Source of the DNA: JBELMB01 sp042088665
GTDB lineage: Bacteria > Pseudomonadota > Alphaproteobacteria > Rhodobacterales > Rhodobacteraceae
Length of the DNA: 13,420 nucleotides
NCBI GenBank assembly: GCA_042088665.1
Contig: JBELMB010000142.1
Location: 1 to 13,420 of the forward strand
Direction of reading: 5' to 3'
The notes under the pieces are model-generated. The model saw only the letters and a program-made list of their open reading frames with translations, was not told where the DNA came from and made no database searches. Made by a program: the position numbers and the translations under genes. This document shows, in pieces, positions 6,761 to 13,420 of the stretch (within the stretch, counting starts at the first letter, position 1; every line of letters begins with the position of its first letter).

Positions 6761-7530
6761 CAAACGCAGTAGAAGTTCGCGGGCTGCGAAAAAGTTTCAA
6801 GGACCTCGAAGTCCTGAAGGGCATCGACCTCGATGTCGCCCAGGGCGAGGCTGTCGTGCTTTTGGGGTCCAGCGGGTCCGGCAAAAGCACGCTGTTGCGA
6901 TGCATCAATTTCATGGAAGAGCCGACCGCCGGTCAGGTCCGCATCAACGGCGATCTGATCGGCAGCGAACAGGGCGGACGCATGCGCTATCGCGAGGCAG
7001 ATCTGTGCAAATTGCGCACTCGCATCGGGATGGTTTTTCAGCACTTCAACCTGTTCCCACATATGACCGTGCTGGAAAACGTCATGGAGGGTCAGGTCAT
7101 CGTCCTTGGACGGTCCAAGGCCGAGGCCAAAGACAAGGCCATGTCCCAATTGACCCGTGTCGGGCTCGAAGAAAAGGCGCAGGAATACCCGGCGCGCCTG
7201 TCCGGTGGCCAAAAGCAACGCGTGGCCATCGCCCGTGCTCTGGCCATGGATCCCGAGGTGATGCTGTTCGACGAAGTGACCTCTGCCCTCGACCCGGAAC
7301 TGGTGGGCGAAGTCCTCAAGACCATGCTGCAATTGGCCGAGGACGGCATGACCATGGTCTGCGTCACGCATGAGATCGGCTTTGCCTATCACGTCGCCAA
7401 CAAGGTCTGTTTTCTGCACGACGGCCTGATCCTTGAACAAGGCGCGCCGCAAACCGTTCTGAGAACCCCCGAAACACAACGTGTCCAAGAGTTCCTCACA
7501 GGGCATTCGCTTTTCAAACTACCCGACTGA
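6757..7530 (+). CDS. ABC transporter ATPase, polar amino acid type
   Basis: A 257-residue cytoplasmic ATP-binding subunit of the GlnQ/HisP family that powers the two permeases. All motifs are intact: Walker A G-S-S-G-S-G-K-S at 37-44, Q-loop Gln95 in VFQHFNLFPHM, signature LSGGQ at 148-152, Walker B VMLFDE at 168-173, D-loop SALD directly after, and switch His205. Length is normal for the family. A short insertion (about 66-85, SEQGGRMRYREAD) before the Q-loop is common in GlnQ-type proteins. Translation starts in the ATGA overlap with permease 2; the binding-protein gene follows after 20 bp. Nothing in it tells the substrate. Confidence 0.96.
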   Translation: MTNAVEVRGLRKSFKDLEVLKGIDLDVAQGEAVVLLGSSGSGKSTLLRCINFMEEPTAGQVRINGDLIGSEQGGRMRYREADLCKLRTRIGMVFQHFNLFPHMTVLENVMEGQVIVLGRSKAEAKDKAMSQLTRVGLEEKAQEYPARLSGGQKQRVAIARALAMDPEVMLFDEVTSALDPELVGEVLKTMLQLAEDGMTMVCVTHEIGFAYHVANKVCFLHDGLILEQGAPQTVLRTPETQRVQEFLTGHSLFKLPD

Positions 7531-7550
7531 CCAACCCAACAGGGAGCAAA

Positions 7551-8393
7551 ATGATGAAACCATTTAAGGCACTTACCAGCGCTTTGGCGGCCACGGCCGT
7601 TCTTGCGCTCTCCAGCGTCGTGGCAGAGGCGCAATCCACCTGGGAGGCGATTCAAGACCGCGGCTCGCTCCGGATCGGCGTCACGCAGGCCCCGCCATGG
7701 TTCACAAAGGATCTGGCCACCGGAGAGTGGACCGGCGGTCTGGGCATCACCTTGGGCGAGCAGATGGCAGCCGCGCTGGAAGTCGAGCTTGAGACAGTCG
7801 AAGTCACCTGGGGCACCTCGATTGCAGCGCTTCAGTCGGACAAGATCGACCTGATGTATTTCCTGTCGCCCACCGCGTCCCGCGCCCGGGTGATCGACTT
7901 CACCACCAATCCCATCGGCTATATCTCCCAGGCCGTCCTGGCCGCCGAGGGCTTTGACGCCTCGACATGGGATGGGATCAACTCTGCCGACACCAGCCTT
8001 TCGGTGCCACAGGCGACCTCGATGGACCAGTTCCTGACACGCATGGCGCCCGAAGCCGACATTCAGCGCTTCCCTGACAATGCCGCCTCGATTGCCGCGT
8101 TCCAGTCCGGCCGCGTGGACGCCGTGTCGCTGATGCTGCCGCCGCTTCTGTCGGCCCGTCAAAAGCTGGGCTCAGGCGTGATTTCCGTGCCGACGCCGGC
8201 CTTTACCGCGCCGGTCAACATCGGTGTGCGCCGCGAAGACGACAAGACCTTCCGCGACTGGCTGAACACCGTCAGCCACTACTGGTACGAGACGGGCCGC
8301 ACGCAGGCGTGGTACGACGAATTCCTCACCGAGTTCGGCGTCGATCCCGCTGACAGCCCACCGATCCAGCGCGAACAGATCTTCATGCGTTGA
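7551..8393 (+). CDS. Periplasmic solute-binding protein, SBP_bac_3 family
   Basis: A 280-residue exported receptor for the ABC system. It has an Sec signal peptide (Lys-containing n-region, hydrophobic 9-23, cleavage likely after Ala-Glu-Ala at 27). The mature part follows the family plan: IQDRGSLRIGVTQAPPW, then LSPTASRARVIDFTTNP with Arg111 at the position that binds the ligand carboxylate, then FQSGRVDAVSLML. At the place where amino-acid receptors such as HisJ carry the ammonium-binding Asp, this protein appears to have Met195, and the usual 'GFDxDL' reads GLGITL. The ligand may therefore not be an ordinary alpha-amino acid. AGGGAG at 7541-7546 is better spaced for the second ATG (7554) than for 7551; the difference is one residue. 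Confidence 0.92.
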   Translation: MMKPFKALTSALAATAVLALSSVVAEAQSTWEAIQDRGSLRIGVTQAPPWFTKDLATGEWTGGLGITLGEQMAAALEVELETVEVTWGTSIAALQSDKIDLMYFLSPTASRARVIDFTTNPIGYISQAVLAAEGFDASTWDGINSADTSLSVPQATSMDQFLTRMAPEADIQRFPDNAASIAAFQSGRVDAVSLMLPPLLSARQKLGSGVISVPTPAFTAPVNIGVRREDDKTFRDWLNTVSHYWYETGRTQAWYDEFLTEFGVDPADSPPIQREQIFMR

Positions 8394-8400
8394 TCACAGA

Positions 8401-8422
8401 TGGGGCGGATCACTCCGCCCCA
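8401..8422 (+). terminator. Strong stem-loop between binding-protein and regulator genes
   Basis: TGGGGCGGA and TCCGCCCCA form a perfect 9-bp stem around TCAC, eight bases after the binding-protein stop. No T-tract follows; the regulator's GGAGGG ribosome site begins ten bases later. Such hairpins after binding-protein genes usually act as partial terminators or as 3' stabilisers that keep receptor mRNA more abundant than the downstream message. Confidence 0.65.
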
Positions 8423-8440
8423 CATCCCCACGGAGGGCAC

Positions 8441-9100
8441 ATGACACTGTCTGAAATTCGCCCTTTGCCGCTGAGCGGGCAGGTGCGCGACATGTTGCGC
8501 GACCGGATCACCGCTGGTGATCTCGCGCCGGGAGAACGTCTTACAGAGACCGATCTCGCGCGACGGCTCAACATCAGCCGCGGCCCCCTGCGCGAAGCCA
8601 TCCTGCAACTGACCGAGGAGGGCCTGCTGATCAAATCCCCCTACAAGGGCTTGCGGGTGCGGTCGATCTCACTGCGCGAATTGAAAGAGCTCTATTCCAT
8701 GCGCACGATGCTTGAGCGGTTCGCCTTTGAAGAGGCCTGGGAAAAGCGGACCGATGCAGCGCTGGACGACTTGCGCGCGCGTTACGCGGCGCTTGACCAG
8801 TCTCGGCAGGCGCAAGATATCAGCGCCGCCGTGAACGGTGAAATCACTTTTCATACATGGGTTTACGAGCTGAGCGCTCACAGTCTGCTGCAAGCCCACT
8901 GGCAGAAACTGGTGCCACTGGTGCGGATCTACATGTCCATCCACAATCGCCAGCACGGCGTGGCGGGCGTCTTCATGGAAGCCAACGATGAATACGTCAA
9001 ACTGTCTCAGGGCGATGACCTTGCGCCGGTCCTCGACCACATCAAGGACCACATGCAAAAGGGCATGGATGCGGTCTACACGAGCCTGGAGGCTGCCTGA
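8441..9100 (+). CDS. GntR family transcriptional regulator, FCD subfamily
   Basis: A 219-residue DNA-binding protein. The winged helix-turn-helix spans about 10-72 (GQVRDMLRDRI, APGERLTETDLARRLNISRGPLREAI), the all-helical FCD effector domain about 80-212. Of the FCD metal or ligand positions, Glu134 and His138 (EITFH) and His204 (KDHM) are present, while the His usually found in 'EHxxI' seems to be Asn182, so effector binding may differ from metal-using members. The start is ATG 8441 with GGAGGG at 8432-8437; the frame upstream runs into the binding-protein gene and is not coding. It is followed after two bases by the aminotransferase. It is the likely regulator of its own operon and of the divergent sulfatase through the repeat at 5354-5365. 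Confidence 0.93.
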   Translation: MTLSEIRPLPLSGQVRDMLRDRITAGDLAPGERLTETDLARRLNISRGPLREAILQLTEEGLLIKSPYKGLRVRSISLRELKELYSMRTMLERFAFEEAWEKRTDAALDDLRARYAALDQSRQAQDISAAVNGEITFHTWVYELSAHSLLQAHWQKLVPLVRIYMSIHNRQHGVAGVFMEANDEYVKLSQGDDLAPVLDHIKDHMQKGMDAVYTSLEAA

Positions 9101-9102
9101 AG

Positions 9103-10026
9103 ATGATCGAAACCACGTCAACCCATGACGCGCAGGAAGATGCGCGCAACCAGGACATCCTGATCTGGGTGAACGGAAACCTCGTGCACCGGGACGAGGC
9201 AAAGGTCTCTGTCTATGACAGCGGCTTCATGCTGGGTGACGGCATGTGGGAAGGCATGCGCCTGCACGACGGGGTCTGGGCCTTTTTCGAGGAACACATG
9301 GACCGGCTTTTCAACTCGCTGAAAGCCGTCTCGCTCGATCCGGGTCTGACACGCGCTGACATAAAATCCCTGCTGGAGCAAACCGCCGCAGCCAACGGCA
9401 TGACAACGGACGCGCACTGCCGCCTGATGATCACCCGCGGCCCCAAGGCCAAACCCTTTCAGCACCCAAAGCTCAGCCGGTCGGGCCCCACCGTGGTGGC
9501 CATTGTCGAGCACTCAAAGCCCTCCGAGACCGTGCAGGGGCAGGGAATACGGCTTGCGTCTGTCCCCCAAGTGCGCGGACTGCCCACAAGTCAGGACCCG
9601 AAGTTCAACAGCCACTCAAAGCTCAACTGCGTGATCGCCTGCCTTCAGGCCGAACAGGCGGGTGCGGACGAGGCCCTGATGCTGGACCCGCACGGGTTTG
9701 TGAACACGACCAACGCCTGCAACTTCTTTATTGTCCGGAAGGGTGAGGTTTGGACCTCGACGGGCGATTATTGCATGAACGGTGTGACCCGCCAAAAGGT
9801 CATCGACCTCTGCCGCGCCAATGACATTCCGATCCGCGAGAAAAACTTTTCCCTCTACGAGGCCTATGGCGCTGACGAGGCCTTCTTGACAGGCTCCTTT
9901 GGTGCGCAAACCCCGGTGTCCGAAATCGACGGCAAATCCATTGGCAACGGTGCCCGCCCGATGATGATGCGCATTCGCGAACTCTACCGCGCATTGATCA
10001 AGGAAGACGTTCAGCGCCAGTCATAG
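9103..10026 (+). CDS. Class IV PLP-dependent aminotransferase (D-amino-acid/branched-chain type)
   Basis: A 307-residue cytoplasmic fold-type IV enzyme, the family of branched-chain and D-amino-acid aminotransferases and aminodeoxychorismate lyase. Family features are IWVNGNLVHRDEAKVSVYDSG at 20-41 with GDGMWEGMR (45-53), GADEALMLDPHGFV (187-200) and the phosphate-site region NGVTRQKVIDLC (226-237). The Schiff-base lysine is most likely Lys173 in SHSKLN, one place off the K-x-L-N spacing of well-studied members. The Glu that normally contacts the PLP ring nitrogen (in 'TEGSSSN') appears to be Thr202 (V-N-T-T-N-A-C-N). Substrate and even reaction type (transaminase or lyase) are open. ATG 9103 follows the regulator stop by two bases, with GGAGG at 9088-9092. 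It is the last gene of the operon. Confidence 0.88.
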   Translation: MIETTSTHDAQEDARNQDILIWVNGNLVHRDEAKVSVYDSGFMLGDGMWEGMRLHDGVWAFFEEHMDRLFNSLKAVSLDPGLTRADIKSLLEQTAAANGMTTDAHCRLMITRGPKAKPFQHPKLSRSGPTVVAIVEHSKPSETVQGQGIRLASVPQVRGLPTSQDPKFNSHSKLNCVIACLQAEQAGADEALMLDPHGFVNTTNACNFFIVRKGEVWTSTGDYCMNGVTRQKVIDLCRANDIPIREKNFSLYEAYGADEAFLTGSFGAQTPVSEIDGKSIGNGARPMMMRIRELYRALIKEDVQRQS

Positions 10027-10037
10027 GATCTGAACGT

Positions 10038-10091
10038 GTGTCGGGCGGCGTTTGGTCGGATGGAAACGCCACCAAACACCCCTCTCGACAC
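10038..10091. terminator. Compound stem-loop after the aminotransferase gene
   Basis: An outer stem GTGTCG/CGACAC (10038-10043 with 10086-10091) encloses an inner stem GGCGTTTGGT/ACCAAACACC (10047-10056 with 10071-10080, one mismatch). A competing hairpin GGCGTTT/AAACGCC (10047-10053 with 10064-10070) uses the same left arm. It begins 11 bases after the operon's last stop codon, in a 252-bp gap between convergent genes, so termination is the simplest role. The rest of the gap, to 10278, shows no gene. Confidence 0.55.
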
Positions 10092-10278
10092 TGTTCAAAA
10101 ACACGCGCCATCGCGGCAGCAACCCCAGACCAAGATGGAAAATGCCGCAAGGGCGGGCATCAGGCAATAACACCACCACGCGTTCGCCCGCGGATCGCAA
10201 CAGCACAAACCCAGCGAAGTTCGCAATCTGTCGGGCGCGATCCTTGACCTTTTCGGGGGCGCCTCCGCACGGCCCGTT

Positions 10279-12051
10279 TTACATCATCAACTGTGCGAAC
10301 ACGATGCCCAAACCTGCGCCAACCAGCGCGAGACGCACAGCAACCTTGTAATTCGCGATGACACCAAACGACAAACAGCCCAAACCCACCGCCATCTGGA
10401 CAAACGCGAGGCCCGCGCTCGCTGTTTCGGTCTTGAGCTGAATGAGGCTGGGGTTCGCGATCATCCCCAACGGAATGACATAAAGCCCGATGCCAAGCGC
10501 CATCGCGCTCACAGCGACCTTCAGCCAGTTCTCGCCGATCATGCCGGCTGCGATGAAGACGGCGCCGCAGACAGGAGGGGTGATGGTCGACAACAGCGCG
10601 AACCAGAACACGAATAGATGCGCCTGCAACGGCTCCAACCCGAGGTCTATCAGGGCAGGTCCCGCAACCGAAATGCAGATGACATAGGCCGCCGTGGTCG
10701 GGACCTCCATGCCAAGCAACAAACACGCCAATGCTGTCAAAAGCAGCGAGGGCCACAACAGGCCGCCCGACCCGGACACGATGAACGACGTCAGCTTGAC
10801 CCCCAAACCGGTGATCCCGAGAACGCCAATGACGATGGAGGCGCAGATGATGATCGACCCGATCATGGCGATCTGACGCCCGGCATTCACGCACGCCTGC
10901 CCCAGCCGTTTCAGCCCCAGCACAAGATCAAAACCGGTCTTGCCGTTGAACAGCAAAGCCACGAGCCCCGCAAAGATCGCAAGGGCGGCAGCGTATTGCG
11001 GCGTGTATTCCAGCGCGAACATGGCAACCAGCAATACAGTGAACGGCACGGCAAAGAACGCGGAGGTGATCAGGATGTCGCGACCCGCGGGCTGTTCGTC
11101 TTCCGGAATGCCTTTCAACGCGTAACGCGTCGCATAGGCATCGATCCCGATCCATACGGCGGCAAAGAACAGGATGGCGGGCAGCAGGGCCGCGAACATG
11201 ATGTCCGTGTAGGGCACACCTGTCAGCTCGACCATGACAAAGGCCCCAGCCCCCATCAAGGGCGGCATGATTTGCCCCCCCGACGAGGCAACGGCCTCGA
11301 CCGCCGCGGCGAGGCGCTTGGGATACCCGAGCCGCGTCATCGCAGGCAGAGTGATGGCCCCCGTAGAGGCCACATTGGCCGAGGCCGACCCCGAAATCGA
11401 TCCGAAGAGCGCAGAGGAAAACACCGAAACCTTGGCCGCTCCGCCGCGCAACCGACCAGCGGCCCCGGAGGCGACATTCATGAACCCCTGCCCCGCTTCA
11501 CCGGCGTTCAGAACCGCCCCAAAGATGACAAAGACGGACACCACGCCAACCGACACTCCGGTCAAGCTGCCCCAGATCCCGCCCTCGGCAATCGTCAGCG
11601 TGCCAAAGAAACTCCCCAAGGGGGTGCCTGAATGGCCGAACTCCCCCGGAATGTAGTGACCCAGCAAGCCATAGGCCAGCATGCCCGCGGCCACGGTTGG
11701 CAAGGGCCAGCCGATCATGCGACGCGCGCCCTCCATCACGAGCAGGAGCAAAAAGACGGCCATCGCCATCTGTGCGGGCCCTTCGATGAACCCGTATTGA
11801 TTGCGCAGGTCCTGATGATGGACGGCAATCCAGACACAACATCCGATGCCGAGGCACGTCAGGATGCCGTCAACACCCCATTGCAGGCGGGTCTTGTCAC
11901 CAAACAGGAACACCCAAGGCAAGATCAACGCAAGATGCAGCGGACGAGAGACCAGATTCGGCACAAGACCGGAAAAGATCAGGCCAAGATGGGCAACAAT
12001 CACCACAAGCCCCAGAATGACCCAAGGCATCTGGGCTCGACTTGGAAACAT
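10279..12051 (-). CDS. TAXI-type TRAP transporter, fused 4TM/12TM permease
   Basis: A 590-residue inner-membrane protein combining the small (DctQ-like) and large (DctM-like) TRAP subunits in one chain, as in TAXI systems, which use an ion gradient for high-affinity uptake of organic acids and related solutes. About the first 130 residues hold four helices (including RPLHLALILPWVFLFG); the DctM part follows, with the conserved core GSISGSASANVASTGAITLP, EAVASSGGQIMPPLMGAGAF and LGMEVPTTAAYVICISVAGPAL, and STITPPVCGAVFIAAGMIG further on. It is on the short side for such fusions (often above 620). ATG 12051 is preferred because AGGGA lies four bases upstream; a GTG at 12063 is in frame but has no ribosome site. 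It is 55 bp downstream of its binding-protein gene. The substrate is not predictable. Confidence 0.93.
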   Translation of the reverse strand: MFPSRAQMPWVILGLVVIVAHLGLIFSGLVPNLVSRPLHLALILPWVFLFGDKTRLQWGVDGILTCLGIGCCVWIAVHHQDLRNQYGFIEGPAQMAMAVFLLLLVMEGARRMIGWPLPTVAAGMLAYGLLGHYIPGEFGHSGTPLGSFFGTLTIAEGGIWGSLTGVSVGVVSVFVIFGAVLNAGEAGQGFMNVASGAAGRLRGGAAKVSVFSSALFGSISGSASANVASTGAITLPAMTRLGYPKRLAAAVEAVASSGGQIMPPLMGAGAFVMVELTGVPYTDIMFAALLPAILFFAAVWIGIDAYATRYALKGIPEDEQPAGRDILITSAFFAVPFTVLLVAMFALEYTPQYAAALAIFAGLVALLFNGKTGFDLVLGLKRLGQACVNAGRQIAMIGSIIICASIVIGVLGITGLGVKLTSFIVSGSGGLLWPSLLLTALACLLLGMEVPTTAAYVICISVAGPALIDLGLEPLQAHLFVFWFALLSTITPPVCGAVFIAAGMIGENWLKVAVSAMALGIGLYVIPLGMIANPSLIQLKTETASAGLAFVQMAVGLGCLSFGVIANYKVAVRLALVGAGLGIVFAQLMM

Positions 12052-12106
12052 GATGTCCCTCACAGGCAGACGCGGGCGCCCGAAGCGCCACGCGTCCTCG
12101 TTCGCG

Positions 12107-13063
12107 TCAGCGGTGGGCGTCGGTCACGGGTGCGCCGACTTCCTCGTAGTAGCGGATGGCACCGGGATGAATCGCTGTCGTGATATTCGCGATCATGTCC
12201 GGGCTGATGCCGTTCCACCACGCCGCGGCGCTGCCCATGGCGTCCTTTTGCTCCCAGAAGGTCCTGGTCAGCAGATAGGCTGTCTCTTCGCTCATGGCGC
12301 TTGTGGTATAGGCCACAACGGGCAGCGACGTTGTCGCGATATCCGCTTCCTGACCGGCATATGTCCCGGCGGGAATGGTCAGAGGCGTGCGCTTTGTCTG
12401 GGCAACCTGCTCATCCGAAAGCGACAGAACGGTCACCCCGGTCGAGGCCGCCGCTTCGATCACGTTCGGCGCGGGGTAGGAGCCCGCAGTGACAAACCCG
12501 TCGATCTGACCGTTTTTCAAGGCCGCACCGGCATTCGAAAGCTCCGAGTCCGCGATCGTGACCTTGCCTTCCAGACCGAACAGGCCCAGATACTTGGCCC
12601 CTTCTCTGGCGCCAAAGGACCCGCTGCCCAGAAGGATCGTCTTGCCCTCCATTTCGGCAAAGGTCGTGATGCCGCTGTCGTTGGACACCACGAAATGCAT
12701 GGTCAGCGAGGGGATCGGGAACAGCGCCTGAATGTTGTCAAAGGCCGGGCTGCCCTTGCCCTCGAACATGGCCTTGCCACCCTGGGCCAGACCAATCAGC
12801 GCGGGCGGCGTGGTGAACACGTAGTCAGCACCACGCGCGCGGACTTCCATCACGTTCTGAACGGATCCCTGGCTCTCTTCGACCGTGACGACGACGCCGC
12901 CATCGGTTCCGGCGCGCATCGCTTCGGCGATCTGCACACCCATCTGGTAATAAGACGAAGTGGTCTTTGCCGATTTGTAAGTGATGCGCTCTTGCGCAAA
13001 CGCTGTGGTCGAGAGCACGACAAGCGACGTGGCCGCGACCAGCGACTTGACTAGAAATTTCAT
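12107..13063 (-). CDS. TAXI family TRAP transporter solute-binding protein
   Basis: A 318-residue periplasmic receptor that delivers solute to the fused permease encoded next to it. The signal peptide is clear: Lys2 and Lys6, hydrophobic 7-20, cleavage likely after Ala-Phe-Ala at 23. The mature protein shows the TAXI pattern: a nucleating SAKTTSSYYQMGVQIAEAMR near the N-terminus, TVEESQGSVQNVMEVRARGADYVF split across 60-83, PIPSLTMHFVVSNDSGI, and HPGAIRYYEEVG at the C-terminus. GGGAGG lies eight bases before ATG 13063. The frame continues upstream to 13360, but that extension has no family sequence and would precede the signal peptide, so it is rejected. Known TAXI ligands include glutamate and 2-oxoglutarate; the ligand here is unknown. 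Confidence 0.92.
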   Translation of the reverse strand: MKFLVKSLVAATSLVVLSTTAFAQERITYKSAKTTSSYYQMGVQIAEAMRAGTDGGVVVTVEESQGSVQNVMEVRARGADYVFTTPPALIGLAQGGKAMFEGKGSPAFDNIQALFPIPSLTMHFVVSNDSGITTFAEMEGKTILLGSGSFGAREGAKYLGLFGLEGKVTIADSELSNAGAALKNGQIDGFVTAGSYPAPNVIEAAASTGVTVLSLSDEQVAQTKRTPLTIPAGTYAGQEADIATTSLPVVAYTTSAMSEETAYLLTRTFWEQKDAMGSAAAWWNGISPDMIANITTAIHPGAIRYYEEVGAPVTDAHR

Positions 13064-13420
13064 TGATTTTCCTCCCAGAAATCCGTCTTTTGGGCACGTT
13101 GGGCCATGATTTGAGACCCTATCAACAAAAGGTCGCAACCCGCCACATCTGATTTTGTGCCCCCAAACCCATCTGGGTTTTTGGGGATCTGGGTCATGTT
13201 CTTCGCGGTCCATGAAGATGCGCGGCTTTCGACAGATACCCATGTTGGTGACAAAATCTGCGTCTCCATGGCTTTCACGCGAGCGCAGATGACCCAAAAC
13301 CAAGACAGGCAAGCAAGGCGCGGTGCCGCCCCTGAGAACGGCATGGCGGATTTCGACCATGATGGTCCGCCACGCCTGAAATCTGCACCTTTCGTGCCAG
13401 CCCCCCCGGGGCCTTTAGGG
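13064..13420. other. Upstream region of the TAXI TRAP genes, no gene seen
   Basis: This 357-bp stretch has no credible gene on either strand; the minus-strand frame through it is merely the open continuation of the binding-protein frame. It should hold the promoter and leader of the TRAP operon. It contains the stem-loop at 13161-13186 and a loose TTGGTGACAA element near 13234-13243 that partly resembles the GntR-type repeat at 5354-5365. I cannot place promoter boxes. The right end is cut by the window. Confidence 0.4.
13161..13186. other. Stem-loop in the TRAP operon leader region
   Basis: CCCCAAACCCA pairs with TGGGTTTTTGGGG across a two-base loop TC, with two extra T bulged in the right arm. 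It lies about 100 bp upstream of the binding-protein start. It could be an attenuator, a terminator for a gene beyond the window, or a structured leader; no T-tract marks it as a classical terminator on either strand. Confidence 0.4.

Noticed and set aside
5981..7506. Two long minus-strand frames (about 260 residues each) opposite permease 2 and the ATPase
   Set aside because: They mirror codon positions of strong family-matching genes; their His/Gln/Asp-rich translations are typical antisense shadows in GC-rich DNA.
6092..8393. Treating the transporter as a specific histidine, glutamine or arginine importer
   Set aside because: Permease and ATPase sequences do not reveal substrate, and the receptor lacks a usual amino-acid contact, so no specific gene symbols were assigned.
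11846..13054. Plus-strand frame of 402 residues opposite the TRAP receptor gene
   Set aside because: It covers two clearly real minus-strand genes, is rich in Arg/Gly/His, and has no recognisable domain.
13064..13360. N-terminal extension of the TRAP receptor frame
   Set aside because: The true start at 13063 has a GGGAGG site and begins a clean signal peptide; the extension is Cys/Pro/Arg-rich noise.

Overview
The window looks like chromosomal DNA of a GC-rich alphaproteobacterium, most likely a Rhodobacterales/Roseobacter-type marine bacterium. The grounds are a stand-alone NDUFS4-like complex I gene (typical of alphaproteobacteria and mitochondria), the dense set of ABC and TRAP uptake systems, a choline-sulfatase-type enzyme, and overall protein style. 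No taxonomic search could be run. No phage, transposase, CRISPR or rRNA sequence is visible.

Left part (1-1855), housekeeping: a small STAS/SpoIIAA-like protein of unknown role; a 417-bp gene-free stretch with a perfect 12-bp palindrome; an NDUFS4-like accessory complex I subunit; a GNAT acetyltransferase whose TTG start overlaps the NDUFS4 stop; and a complete tRNA-Arg (TCT) with encoded CCA, followed by a hairpin.

Centre (2081-10026), accessory metabolism: a single-chain aconitase X (swivel plus catalytic domain, cis-3-hydroxyproline dehydratase type) converges on a BetC-like choline sulfatase. The sulfatase is divergent from a tightly packed operon: two polar-amino-acid-type ABC permeases, the ATPase, a periplasmic binding protein, a GntR/FCD regulator and a class IV PLP aminotransferase. 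The 78-bp sulfatase/permease gap holds an inverted repeat ATTGT-TG-ACAAT that overlaps plausible promoter elements for both directions, so the operon's own GntR protein is the natural candidate to control both. A strong hairpin lies between the binding-protein gene and the regulator gene.

Right part (10027-13420): a convergent gap with a compound stem-loop, then on the minus strand a TAXI-type TRAP transporter (binding protein first, fused 4TM/12TM permease second). A 357-bp leader without a credible gene contains a strong stem-loop.

Read together, 3816-10026 looks like an uptake-and-degradation unit for a small zwitterionic, possibly sulfated compound: import by ABC transporter, removal of sulfate by the sulfatase, amino-group chemistry by the class IV enzyme, and ligand-responsive control by GntR. 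The substrate is unknown. Three protein-level departures from family norms point away from a textbook amino-acid operon: the binding protein lacks the usual ammonium-binding Asp, the aminotransferase lacks the usual PLP-nitrogen Glu, and the regulator lacks one of the FCD metal His residues. These positions were aligned by eye.
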